Shown: positions 30,979 to 43,323 of the stretch, piece by piece
How the letters are laid out: each line of letters opens with the position of its first letter
How positions within the stretch are numbered: position 1 is the first letter of the stretch
Origin: Strongylocentrotus droebachiensis
Lineage: Eukaryota; Echinodermata; Echinoidea; Camarodonta; Strongylocentrotidae
DNA: 64,000 nucleotides
Reading direction: 5' to 3'
Assembly: GCA_035222895.1 (NCBI GenBank)
Contig: JAVYIG010000170.1
Location: 62,001-126,000, forward strand
Made by a program: the position numbers and the translations under genes
Notes under the pieces: generated by a model
Seen by the model: the letters and a program-made list of their open reading frames with translations, nothing else
What the model was told of the DNA's origin: nothing
Databases searched by the model: none

Positions 30979-33900
30979 GTAAGGCGTATGCCCGTTGCAC
31001 ATAAGGCGTTATTTGCCTGACGTAAGACTGCGTCATAGATTAGCGCAATCTTTGATGCGCCATGTGGGATGATACAGTAGTAAAATGGAACGTATCGTTA
31101 ACAGCGCAAACGGGCTTGATTAGCACAGGTATTGACGCAAATAAAATGATGCATCATGTGTAGAGGCATGATATGTAAATTTGCAATGCTATGTGCACCA
31201 TTTGTTTTTACAGAAACCAGCAAAAGTGAGTACACCATTGAATTAAAGGTAATACAAAGTTTTGGGAAATTTTGAAAATTGGGTGGATAGTGATTCTTTA
31301 CAATTTTGATATATTTGGATGCCCCTGTGGATGTATTATAAGCACAAGAAAATTTAGCTCCTAAACTACTGCTGCTTTCGAGAAAAATTGAATATAAAAA
31401 GTTACCGGTGCTCCCGGTAAATTTTGATAAATTTCAAATAGCGCCTACGGCCGTACAATGGTAGCTGCGACCATGAGAATCTCAGAATATGTAGTTGTGA
31501 TATATAATTTCCGAACGGGAACAACTAATCGGTAGATTTTAGTCAAGAAACATTGTTTTATAGCTTAATCTATATATTGACCTTGACAGGGAGCTATACA
31601 ACATAAAGAGTTTATTATTTACAATTTCATAACTTTAGACTCGATTTCAACCTCGACAACGATCACTGAATATTGTAGGACTGCATATGCTTCCAATATG
31701 TTCATTTGAACTAAATTCATGACCCCATACCAAAACTTTGTATTACCTTTAAGGTTGATATTCCGATGTAACTAAGTCTATTTTTAAAGTGAGTACACCC
31801 CATGACGTTGAAGCATTAAATGGATATTGAAAATCTGTAATGACTATTCAGTGGAGAATTTATCAATATTGCTTTATTTGATTGGATCATGTTTCAATCC
31901 TCGGAAACGATTTTGAGAGGGGCTCTGAAATTGACAAATTCGTTCCTTTGGTTTGTGTGTTTTACAAGGTCCCACATCATGAACTTTTATTTGGGTTAGA
32001 TAAGTGGGATGCGATCCATCTCCAAATTATTCACCTTCAACTTCTTCAGAAAGGCATTGTTTGCTAAGAACAATGCAAGGAATCACTTTCGTTTAGAAAG
32101 ACAGCTTTCTGAGCAGCCCCTTGGGCAACGAGTGCAAATATTTTTTCCTCAGGATGACGTTTAAGCTCAACTTTTTCTGGCCAGAAGGAGGCATTTGTTA
32201 CGCGTTTAGTTAAAAACACGGTTGCGTCCTTTTTCATTTTTGTAGAATCACAGAAAAACGGCGATCGTAATCGCCGATCGTAAACTCCCAAAAAGGTGCG
32301 TTTTGGATCGGCGATTCTGGGGAAGCATAAACGCACAATCATTAATTTTGTAAACGCGTTTAAGGCTACGTTTATGCTCAATTTTGAAGGTAGAATGGGC
32401 AATTGCCCCCCCCCCCCCACCCCCACCCCCCATAAGATTGAATCGGAGTTTCAATGTGGTTTCAAATGTTGCTGAAATGACATAATTTTCGGGATTTTTC
32501 CTTACTTGTTAGTGATTTAAACTTATTTGTTATTTATGCGTTTTGGGGAAAATTACAATTCCCAAATTTACAGTCATGTAAAAAAAAAAAAAAAAAAAAA
32601 AACATGTCAGGGCCTGCAGAACGGCGGTGCTCGAGGGTCCCCTCACTTTTTTGAAAAAGTTTGTTAAAGAGAAAAAGAAAGAAAGAGATATAGAAAGTGA
32701 CATGCAAGTGTCACAAATGAGGTATCAAAATATGCTCATCTGACTGTAATTAATTGCCTAAAATACCTGAGCTTACGGGGGCTTCTCCCCTGGACCCTAC
32801 CAAGGGCCCTGAGGTGGGCCCCTGAATATCATATGACCGTTATTAAATGCCTAAAACCCCTGTGCTTCATGGGGCTCAGCCCCCTGGAACCCCGCCAATT
32901 AGTGACCAGCCAATGTCACAAATATGGTAACAAAATATGCTCATCTGACTGTAATCAATGCCTAAACCCCTGAGTTTCCAGCGGGCTCCGCCCCTGGACC
33001 CCTCCAGGGCACTAAGACGGACCCCTGAATATCATATGACCGTAATTAAATGCCTAAAACCCATGAGCTTCATGGGGCTCAGTCCCCTGGACCCCACGCC
33101 AATTATTGATCTGCCAGTGTCACAAATAAGGTATCTATATATGCTTATCTGACCGTAATTTGATGCCTAAAACATCTGAACTTCCGGCGTTCCGCCTCTT
33201 GACCCCTTCTTGGGGCAAAGCCGCTGAACCCCACGCCAATTTATGCTCCACTCGCTTCGCTCGCTACTCTCTACCCGATCGTTAATAATCCAATTTGGAA
33301 AAAGTTTCCGCGGGGCCTGCATGCGGGATCTTAGGGGGGGGGGTTTAGGGGTTTACCCCCCCCCCCCCCCCCCCCTTGGGCTGCCAAATGAAAATGTGAT
33401 GTGCATTAACACAATGGCATTGTGTTAGTAGATGCCAGGAAAACATCGCTTTAATACGGGGATTCAACATAGCACCCCACAAAATCGCCTCGCCGCTACG
33501 CGGCTCGGATTTCGCGGTTCGTGGACCTCTTAGCAAAAAGCTAAATCCGCCCTTGGCATGTAACATGTAAGAGTGGTTGTGATGCATGCAGATTTTTCTT
33601 CTGCCCCCCCCAAAAAAAAACCTTTTTGCTCTTTACGCCCTTGGAAGGTGAGCCCCCTGGAATGTTTGACCCCCCCCCCCCCCATCCCAAACTGCTTCCG
33701 GCGCGCCTGACCACCACCACGACCACCACCATCATCATCATCACCATCACTGTCACCCCCGCCGTCATTACCATCATCGTCACCATCATCGTGGTTCAAG
33801 CATTCGATTCGGCCTTGAGATTACCAACAAAAATAGAAACTATAAACTCGATGACGATAAAGTAACTTCTTCTTCTTCTTCTTCTATGTACAGCTACAAA

Positions 33901-36900
33901 GTGTTCCGTGTGACTCCTCGTACTCAGGAGGAGTTAGAATGGATGGAAGAGGTAGCTGACAGGTGGGCAATGGTAAGAATGCACATCAATTGTGCAGATT
34001 AAAATTATTAAATGCTACAAGAAGTAATCACATAATTGATTACTCACTGTACTCCATCAATATTCTGTACTGCATTCAGTTCAGCATGTCTATTGCAAGA
34101 AAATGAGAGAAAGAAAAAAAAACAGGCCACCATTTTTCGCCTGGCAATCCTAGACTTTGAACATTAATAGACCGGAATTTGTAATTCAGTTGTTTTTGTG
34201 CATTTGTCAAATTTTAGATTAAACATTATAACTTAGAATGAAGAAATATTTTTCCAATGCCGTTAAAATAAACATAAGGGCCCGAATTCACAGAGGAAGG
34301 TTTGTCGACAAACCAAGTTTTCGTACGTCATATGACGCGTTTTGACGCGGTTTTTACAAACCTGGTTTGTAAAAAACAAAAGGAGGTTTGACGAAACAAA
34401 AGGAGGTTTGTCGACAAACCTCCTTTGTGAATTCGGACCAAAAAGTTTGGTTTAGCTGAATTTCGCATTTAAATCAATGGTTATGGAGTTGAAAGGGCTT
34501 AGGTCAAGAGGGTGCGGGAGGGGGGGTGTCTCAAATGTCCGCTTCAACATGCTGACATGTCGACATGCCTTGGATGACACATGAAGGAGCGCCAACAAAA
34601 AACGCAAAAGAGAGGGCGTGCCAAAAACAAATGCCACAACAAATATAAAGAGACACGGAGATCCCTGATCCTTAAGTATTCTGCGCTCGCTATACGAAAA
34701 GTAATCTGTATTATAAATAGAGTTCGAAATTGTAGTAGGAACATAATTTTTTGTTTGAAAGATGGGAATTTTGTTCAAACGACCGGTCGTTTTGCTTCCT
34801 CACATTTGTTGATTCAGTTAGATCTCGTAATTTCATACTAGCATTTTGAACGCGTGTATTACGCCTCAACATACTTCAGTGTAAGACATTTGGGAAAGTT
34901 CAGTATTTGAAAGCAATCTTAAATTTCTCTTACCTCGCTAACTTCTTTGACTATATCTCTCCAGATTGTTCGTTAATTCTGCGCCCCAGTTGAAGAAGAA
35001 GTGAAATAGAAAGCCACTTATGTCCAATATTTTCAACTCCACTGCCCTATATTCAGACAGCAAGGTGCCGGAATAAACAATTTGTCGTACCTTAGTCAAT
35101 TTTGATGAGGATTTTTTTTTTTAAAGCTCCATTTTTTATCGCTCGCTTCGCTCACTCGCAAAATAAAATAAAACAGAACGATTATTGGCAACGGGATTCC
35201 CGAGAAGTAAAAAAATATTCAGGCAGCGTGTATTTTGATGATAAGTAATATTTTTACCACAATAAAACTATAATTTGCTTGTACAGTTATGTAGATAAGA
35301 TTGGGAGGCGTCGAAATACCTAGATACGTCACTGCACTGCTATGACTGACTTGTGTACCACAACTTCCACTTTTGACTGTCTTAACCATGTTAACTCTTG
35401 AAATTAAGGTACTTGTAAAAACACGTATGTATGGAAAAAATGATGAAGTGAAGAAATTTCGTCCTTTGTTTTGGACCTTTTAGCTTTCATGAAAATCACA
35501 TGTGGACCGTGAAGGCTATTGTTTGAGAGCCCCTGGTCAATAAGGGATTAAGACTATTTAAAAAAAGAAATCGAGTTAACATTTCAATTTATGTCTCTCT
35601 TCTCTTCTCTTCTCTTCTCTTCTCCTCTTCTCATCCCTTCTCTTCTTTTTCTTCTCTTCTCTCCTCTTCTCACCTCTCCTCTACTATCCTCTCCTCTCTT
35701 CGCTTCTCCTCTTTCCTCTTCTCTTCTCTTCTTTCGGCTTCTCTACTCTTCAATTCTCTAATCTTCATTTCTCTCCTCTCTTCTCCTCTCCTTTCTTCAC
35801 CTCTCCTTTCCCCTCTCCTCTTCTTTCTACTTTTCGTTTCTGTTTTTTCCTCTTAATCTTTCTCATTTCAGCTTGATTTCTGGAAGCGCCCATCGAAGGT
35901 TGGACGACCCGTCGACGTTATGGTCTCTCCCGCCCAGCAGTTGAGCTTTGTCAGCTCAGCGAGCCGTCCCGGACTCACCATCGAGACGTGGGTAAGTAAA
36001 AGCGATCACCATTTGTAAATGGGAGAGGGAGGGGGAGGGAGGGGGAAGGAGGGGGAAGGAGGGGTCGAATCCTTTTGCCAACAAGTTAGTCCAATTTTTT
36101 CAGCAAGCAAAAAAAGATATGATAAGAAAAATAGGTCCTTGTTTTGTTTTTGTTTTTTGGTCGCAATATTTTAACAAAATGGGCAAGAGGAGTACACATT
36201 TTATTCCAACAAGCAAACAAAAAAGAATGGAATAAATGAATAATTCAATGCTGAATTAATAAATGGAAAGGGCAATGAATAAATATAAATGTCATTGATT
36301 TTGGCGGTTTTCCGCCAAGGCTCGAAATATTCCAATTTACTGACAGGATATTTTAAATGCCATGTCCCAGCAACTCACTCTGCCTCTGACGAGGTCCCTG
36401 ATCACGTGGTACAAATGAATCACGTTAAAACAAAAAATGTCGCAAATGTCGCAAATAATCATTATCTAAAATATTGATTACAGTCTGTAAATAACTTATT
36501 TGCGATCGGTTTGTGGACGTAGAACCGTGTATAGTTAATATGCAATTCAAACCTTGTAATAATTCCATTTGTAGGAAAGCGGAAACAAGAGAAGAAGAAA
36601 GGCGAAAATTTGATAAAGTCCGACCAATAATAAGAAAGTAATGAGTTTGAAATATGAGATTACTAAATCTATGCGAATCGCATATTGGCAATCTGGTAAC
36701 TGTATTGTGACGTGTTCCCAACAGAAAAAAATCTTCTGTGTGCCCATGCCTTGAGCCATAATGCATGGCCGTACAGAGGATTCGTTTATGTTGGGGACTT
36801 GGGTAAAATGCAATGAGTTACTGAAAATGTATTGCATTTTCTTTGTTTTTTTTATTTGTGGGAACTGCCCCCTACACTAGCCCCCGCTGCGTATAGTCAG

Positions 36901-38781
36901 GGTTCAGTGGCAAAGCAATGGCCTCGTAACTGTGAGGCCCCGGGATCAAAACCGCGTCGATGTGCTATAATAGTGCCCTTTTGTGGGGCATTAATCCTCA
37001 TTGCTGTCATTTATGACTCAAGGGCGTAGGTCCCCTAGTTGGTAAGCATAGTAGCATACACATGCTTTAGCAGTCACGCAAAACAAACACTGGCAAATTA
37101 TTATTCAATCAAATCTGAGAATTTATACTATTATCTAGATCTATTAGGAATAAATCCATAAATTGGGGTAAAACAAAAGTGTATCTGCTCACTTGTCGAC
37201 TTCAACAATTTATTGATATATTTATAGATCCGGTTGCTTGTGTTTTGACTTGTATATTCATTGAATGTTATATCTTTCGGCTTGCTTTACACGTACTTGT
37301 TTCTCGTAGATCTCCAACGTCCAGGATTTGATCGACCGAGAGGCTGCCGAGATGGTCAGTTCTAAGAACGACTTTGATGCGGCTGCTTTCGACTATAACA
37401 ATTACCACACCTACGAAGAGGTAAAGATTTAACCAATCATGTTACAAAATACCATCACGTGACGGGAGGGAGACGGGGGCGGGGCTAAGGGTCGTCCCAT
37501 ACCCATCAAATGGAAAGAGACAAGGTCAAATTAGAGGAAAGTTAAATCTTAAATGCCATTTATGTAATGTTATATGGCTAACTCTCCCATGCTCACTTCT
37601 GCCACGCCCATTTACGAACTTACTTTTCACGGGTAATTTTGAAAATCCTATATCCATTATGGATATAAAGGTCTGTGTTCGTTGTACATAGTGACCCCTG
37701 CCACACCCAATACGGCCATACCCATTAATAGATTATAGTATATTAATAAATTATCTGTATCTTAAAAGTCTAATGTGTAAAAAGCAAACCCTACCACGCC
37801 CACTTTAGCCACGCCCATTTATGAAATTACCAAGGCCAATAAATACCACCACCTGAGGGAGGGGCATTCAGTACAGTATACATCAAAGGCGTGGTATAAT
37901 AAAGCTTACGGGAGCTTAAGGTTAAGGTCATTTGGGAACTCCCATATCGTAAGTGCCCTACACAGTGTAAATAGCAAGTCCTACCATACCATGCCCACTT
38001 CTGCACTCCTATTCATGAAATTACCTTATTTCTGAACGGCAATCTAGATTACGTGTATATGTTACATGGTACGAAAATCTTGGGAAACAATAACGTCACG
38101 TGTTAAGAATTACACGTAGTTATATTTTGCAGTTATCATATAGGCCACTTCTTTAAAATATCTCCTGCAAAGAAATTACACAGGGCAGCCTCATCAGCTT
38201 CAGTTCTGTTGTTCTTGAGGGCCTTGAGATTCGAACACTCAACCCTTAGATTATGATTAAACTATTTTGGATTATTCCCAGCGTTTCAATGATTATACAT
38301 GACTGCATCTTTTTTACTAGTTATTTCATTTTCTTTCATTTCCCTTCTTCTGTACCTTTCTTTTTCCTTCATTTTTATGTCTTCCAATTTTGTATCCATA
38401 GTTCTCTATTTCTATCTTTTCTTTTTACTCCACTTTTTTTGTTATTCCTTCGTCATATTTCTCAATATTGTCTCGTCCTGTCATAATTTCTGTATCTTTT
38501 TCCATTTATCTTTTCAGATCTTAGCTTGGATGGAAGACTTTGCCTCCTCTAACCTTGGTGTCAGTATGGTCCAGGTCACTACCACTTACGACAATAAAGA
38601 AGTTTACGGACTCAGGGTAAAGTTTGCGTCATCATCACTATTAAGAAGACGGCCTCCTCCCCCCTCTTGAAGCCCAGTTGGCGTATTCTATAACGAACAC
38701 CCCCAAAAAAAAAATATTTAAAAAAAAATAATAATTATAATAATAATAATAATTTAAAAAAAAAAAAAAAAAAAATAATAA

Positions 38782-38812
<31 letters not shown>

Positions 38813-40466
38813 AATAAAAAAATAGTAACATTCGTAATTGTATTACTCTTCCCTTTACAAAATCCTGGATCCGCACTTATCTATTATAATGTTACTTTTC
38901 GTTTGTTACGAGTTCGTTTTTACTGGCTGCCTGCCGTTGCAACGAACAGAGTTGACAAAAGACTTAACTCCGTTTCGTTGAAGATCAGCCATGCATCAGG
39001 TCTTTCGTCTTCGTTGAGCATGGCTGATCGTCAACGAAACGGAGTTAAGTCTTTCGTCAAATATTCTCGTTGCAACGGCAGGCAGCCAGTGAAAACGAAC
39101 TCGTTTGATGACATTATGGAAATGCAAGCATTATTTTAAACAAACAGAACTTTGTTATTCCTGGTTCATTTTTCCGGATTGAGGTGTCATATGAAAGGGC
39201 AGAAATTGAACTTTCTAGAAATGTGATTTTCCCCTTGAAATTCAGATACTTTTTGGTTTCCTCTCTTCAAATTGCTTTTAATCACTCATGCGTGAAATAT
39301 GCATCATATGAGTTGCATCAAATGAAAGAAGAGGATCTAAGCTTTCCAAATATGTGTCATATTAATTATAATTGTGATTAAGTTATGATAAAACATCGAT
39401 AGTTCTCGGTTTCGTTTTTTCTGAGACGCACTGTATAGTAAAGAGAACACTTTGAAGGAAGGGTACCTTCGCAAAATCATGAGAAACCATTAACCCCCTC
39501 TCCTCCCTGTAATACCACCCCTGCTCCCTGTCGAAACCCAATTGGTATACATTGTTGTACCTTAAGACTTAACTGCACAACTACAAAATTACCCGTTTTT
39601 ACTTTGTAACTGTTTCGTAATTGTGTGCCCCCCCCCCAAAAAAAAAAAAAAAAAAAAAAAAATCTGGTGCCGCCACGTCTGCAACAACATGGTTTTCATG
39701 ATACCTATATCTATCTGTTATCACACTACAGATCGCGAAATCACCATCGGCAACGAACGTGGCTTACATCCAGGGAGGCATCCACGCCCGCGAATGGATC
39801 AGCCCAGCTACAGTCATTAACCTCATCAAAAATGTATGTGATCCCAGTAGCCGTATATAATTCATATCTCTCGCTTTTTTCAGTTGAAGTATTGCTTTAG
39901 TCGAGTATGTGAGATTATTCCACCCTACCCCTATTGTAAGGAGTGTATGAACGCGTTTGCTCCCCCCCCCCCTATCCTCGAAACTAAAAAAATGAATATT
40001 GATTAACTTAAAAGCACGTCAAAGAACGGAGCAGCAATGTGGAACAGGAGTATAACTGTATTTTTTTCTTGTAAAAGTGAATATAACCAAATGTTACTCA
40101 CATTGATCATTTGTGTTCCATCTATCAAAAAAGCTTGGCTTTCGATGGGTTCATTCAGAGTTATATTTACTTTGCATGCACAATAACCAAAATGAAACTA
40201 TAAAATATTTCATATAATTTTCTGTAACTGTATGAAACTGTTCTTTTACTGTGTTATTTCTGAACAACTTGTCCCTTGTAGATTATAAAGGACGTACTTT
40301 TCAAATGAAATCTTATAAATAAAATCATGAAAAGGAAAGTGTGTTTGTGTCTGAAACATTTTCATGTTTCGTTTTCTTTCATTATACTGCAATTCTTTAC
40401 ATTTTACGTCTGTTTTCTTTCTCACGTTCTTGTTATCCTTTTCTGTCCCTATTTCTTTCTTCTTTC

Positions 40467-40525
<59 letters not shown>

Positions 40526-43275
40526 TTTCACTCTTTCTCTCCCTCCCTCTTCCTCTCTCCCTTCCTCTCTCATCTTCACATCTTTCTCCTCATATAACAG
40601 TACATAGATAACTACGGCAGTGATGATACGGTGACGAGCATGTTGGATAACTTTGTGTGGATCATTGTACCCGTCTTCAACATCGATGGATACATCTTCA
40701 GCCACACCGTAAGTATGAAGAGAGAGAAAGACAGAGACAGATGGAGAGAGAAAAGGGGGAGTGGGGAGAGAAGGAGAGAGGGAGAGAGAGAAAGGAAGAG
40801 ATAAAAGAAGAGGCAGAGAGAGAGAAACAAATTAATTAAACAAATGAAATTGTTAGATTTAATATTTCCTAAGTAAGCAACTTAAATGAAGGCTTTAACC
40901 AACACCAGTCAACTCGATTTAAATCATTTATCTGTATAACAATTAAAGTGTGCACGATTTTGGCGTGAAGATATTCCATGGCACCCGTTGCGTCATTTGC
41001 TGACTTAGGACCGCGTTACCGACAGGCGCAGTCGTCAATGCGAAATGTGAGAGTGAAAACGCACAAAAAGTTTGACATTTTATAACGCAAAATGAATAGC
41101 AATATATTGCGTTGTATTATTACCTGCGCTTTTGCAAATTCCCCCATTTACTTGAATAGCGTAGTTGAAATAACGCCCCGGGTTGAACAGACATATTAAA
41201 GATAATTACTTATTCAGAAATGTAATCTACCAGTTCCGTTTACTTTTGTCATCAAAGATTGTTGAAAGATGTGTGTTAAAGTTTGCTTCTTTGTAGCTAG
41301 CGGTGCAAAAATTAATTTAAAAAAAGCCTACGCATAATGTAAATTATGATACAAACGAATTAAAGGTTTAAAGGTTGAGAAGAAAAAAAAATTGGGGTTT
41401 AACTCAGCTGCTTTTTATACTGTATTGTTTTTGTTTTTTCGTTGACAGGACGATCGTATGTGGCGCAAGAACCGCAACCCCAACACTGGTGGCTGCGCTG
41501 GAGTCGATCTGAACCGCAACTACGACTACCAGTGGGGAGGTAGGAGAACAGTAGGGGCATTTATGTATCTAACAACTTACTTAACCGTTAATCGGTCATC
41601 TTCTCAGTACACTTTAGAATACTGAATGTTCCACTTACCTTTTCATTATTTCGTTCGCTTTCTGTAATTTTGTTATCAGGCATTCAAATTTCTTGTTTTA
41701 GCCTCCATTGCACTCGTGAATTCACCTTAATTTTCTTTGCATTCTGTTCTCCCAGACTATCTCTCTCTCGTCATGTCATTCTCTTCGCATTCCATGTCTA
41801 TGTTCTGTTCAGTCTTCTATAATTTCACGTGGAAAAATGTCAAATAAAATATTGCGCTCAAAATCATATTGTCCTTCTGCTGCAGAGATTTTGTTAAACT
41901 ATTTTCCAAAGATTAACCTCAGTTATAGACGATTTAATGAAGCTAATCTTTGGAAAAAAGTTATATGTGGCAAATAAAAACCCTGAAAACTGAGAAAGAA
42001 ATTTATCGGAAATTAAATCGTTGCTAACTTGTTACTGCTGTTGTCTTCTTGCGTTTCCTGTCCATATATTGAAAAGAATGTAGATCGTACTTTTATCTTT
42101 TACACAAACCGATGATCTTAAAACTTAAATTTAAAAACTTAAATCTTAATCAAAAGCTGGAAGAAAGAAAAGAAAAGAAAAAAAGAGAATTGCAAGTGTG
42201 TGCGTGTGGGTGCGCAGGTGAAAAAATTGTTCGATTCATTTTGTTCATGAATTAGTCATCTTAAATTAATTTATAAAAACAAGCAATTGAATAAAATTGT
42301 TTAGATCTTTATAATGTTTCTGAATATTTTAATAATAATTATTTTTTCATCGAGGCTTTGAATGATTAAAGAGATGCAGAGTGTTTAATATTGTCAGGTA
42401 AAGCATTCCAAATATCCGTACCATGGTGTCTTATCGATTTATAGGCCATAATATTATTTGCGGGTTAGTTAAGGAGGTCGGATGAGTGTCGTGTAGGACA
42501 CAAATGTATATTAATTTTGTACACACAACAAATATTTCGAAATGCTAATGGTATAGTATTCATCCAAAATTTATACATAAAGATTGCAATTTGGAAAATG
42601 TGAATATCAGCAATTTGTAATGTTTTTAGCTCATAAAATATTTGATCAATATCGGCTATATGATGTTAATGTGTACAAATACGGAGTGCCTTCTTTCGGA
42701 GACGATATATTAACATACTTTTCATCGTATTACTATTACCCATACTATGTTACAATAAGATATGTATGACAAAATGAATGAATTGTAAAGCATAAATAGT
42801 GACTTTTGTGAAAGATAATACTTCAATTTATATAGAATGCCTATGCCTCTCGAGAGTAACAAGCAAATGTTATTAACATGACTATTCCAAGTTGAAGTAA
42901 TTAGCCTTATTAATATTTTGAGAGAGTTTGTTGGATTTGAGCAAAGATGATAGTTTATTTAATACTATATTGAGTGTTGTGATAAGAATGTCTTTATGTT
43001 AATAAAATACGTTAGTATCCTTTGCGAAAAAACCTAAGTTTTGTTTGCAGATGATGCAATAACCATATCATTCATATATATTACAAAACAGTAAGGGACC
43101 TATGGTGGGGCCTTGTGGTACTCCGCACTTAATGGTGGAAATATTAGATAATAATTTAAGAAAAACAAAAATAGAACAAAGATTATAATTCATAATTCAA
43201 TGGAGAGAAATAATTGCATTTGTGATCGATAAACTATGTCCATCGTTCCCACCATTCTATCCATCCTCTTCTTCC

Positions 43276-43323
<48 letters not shown>

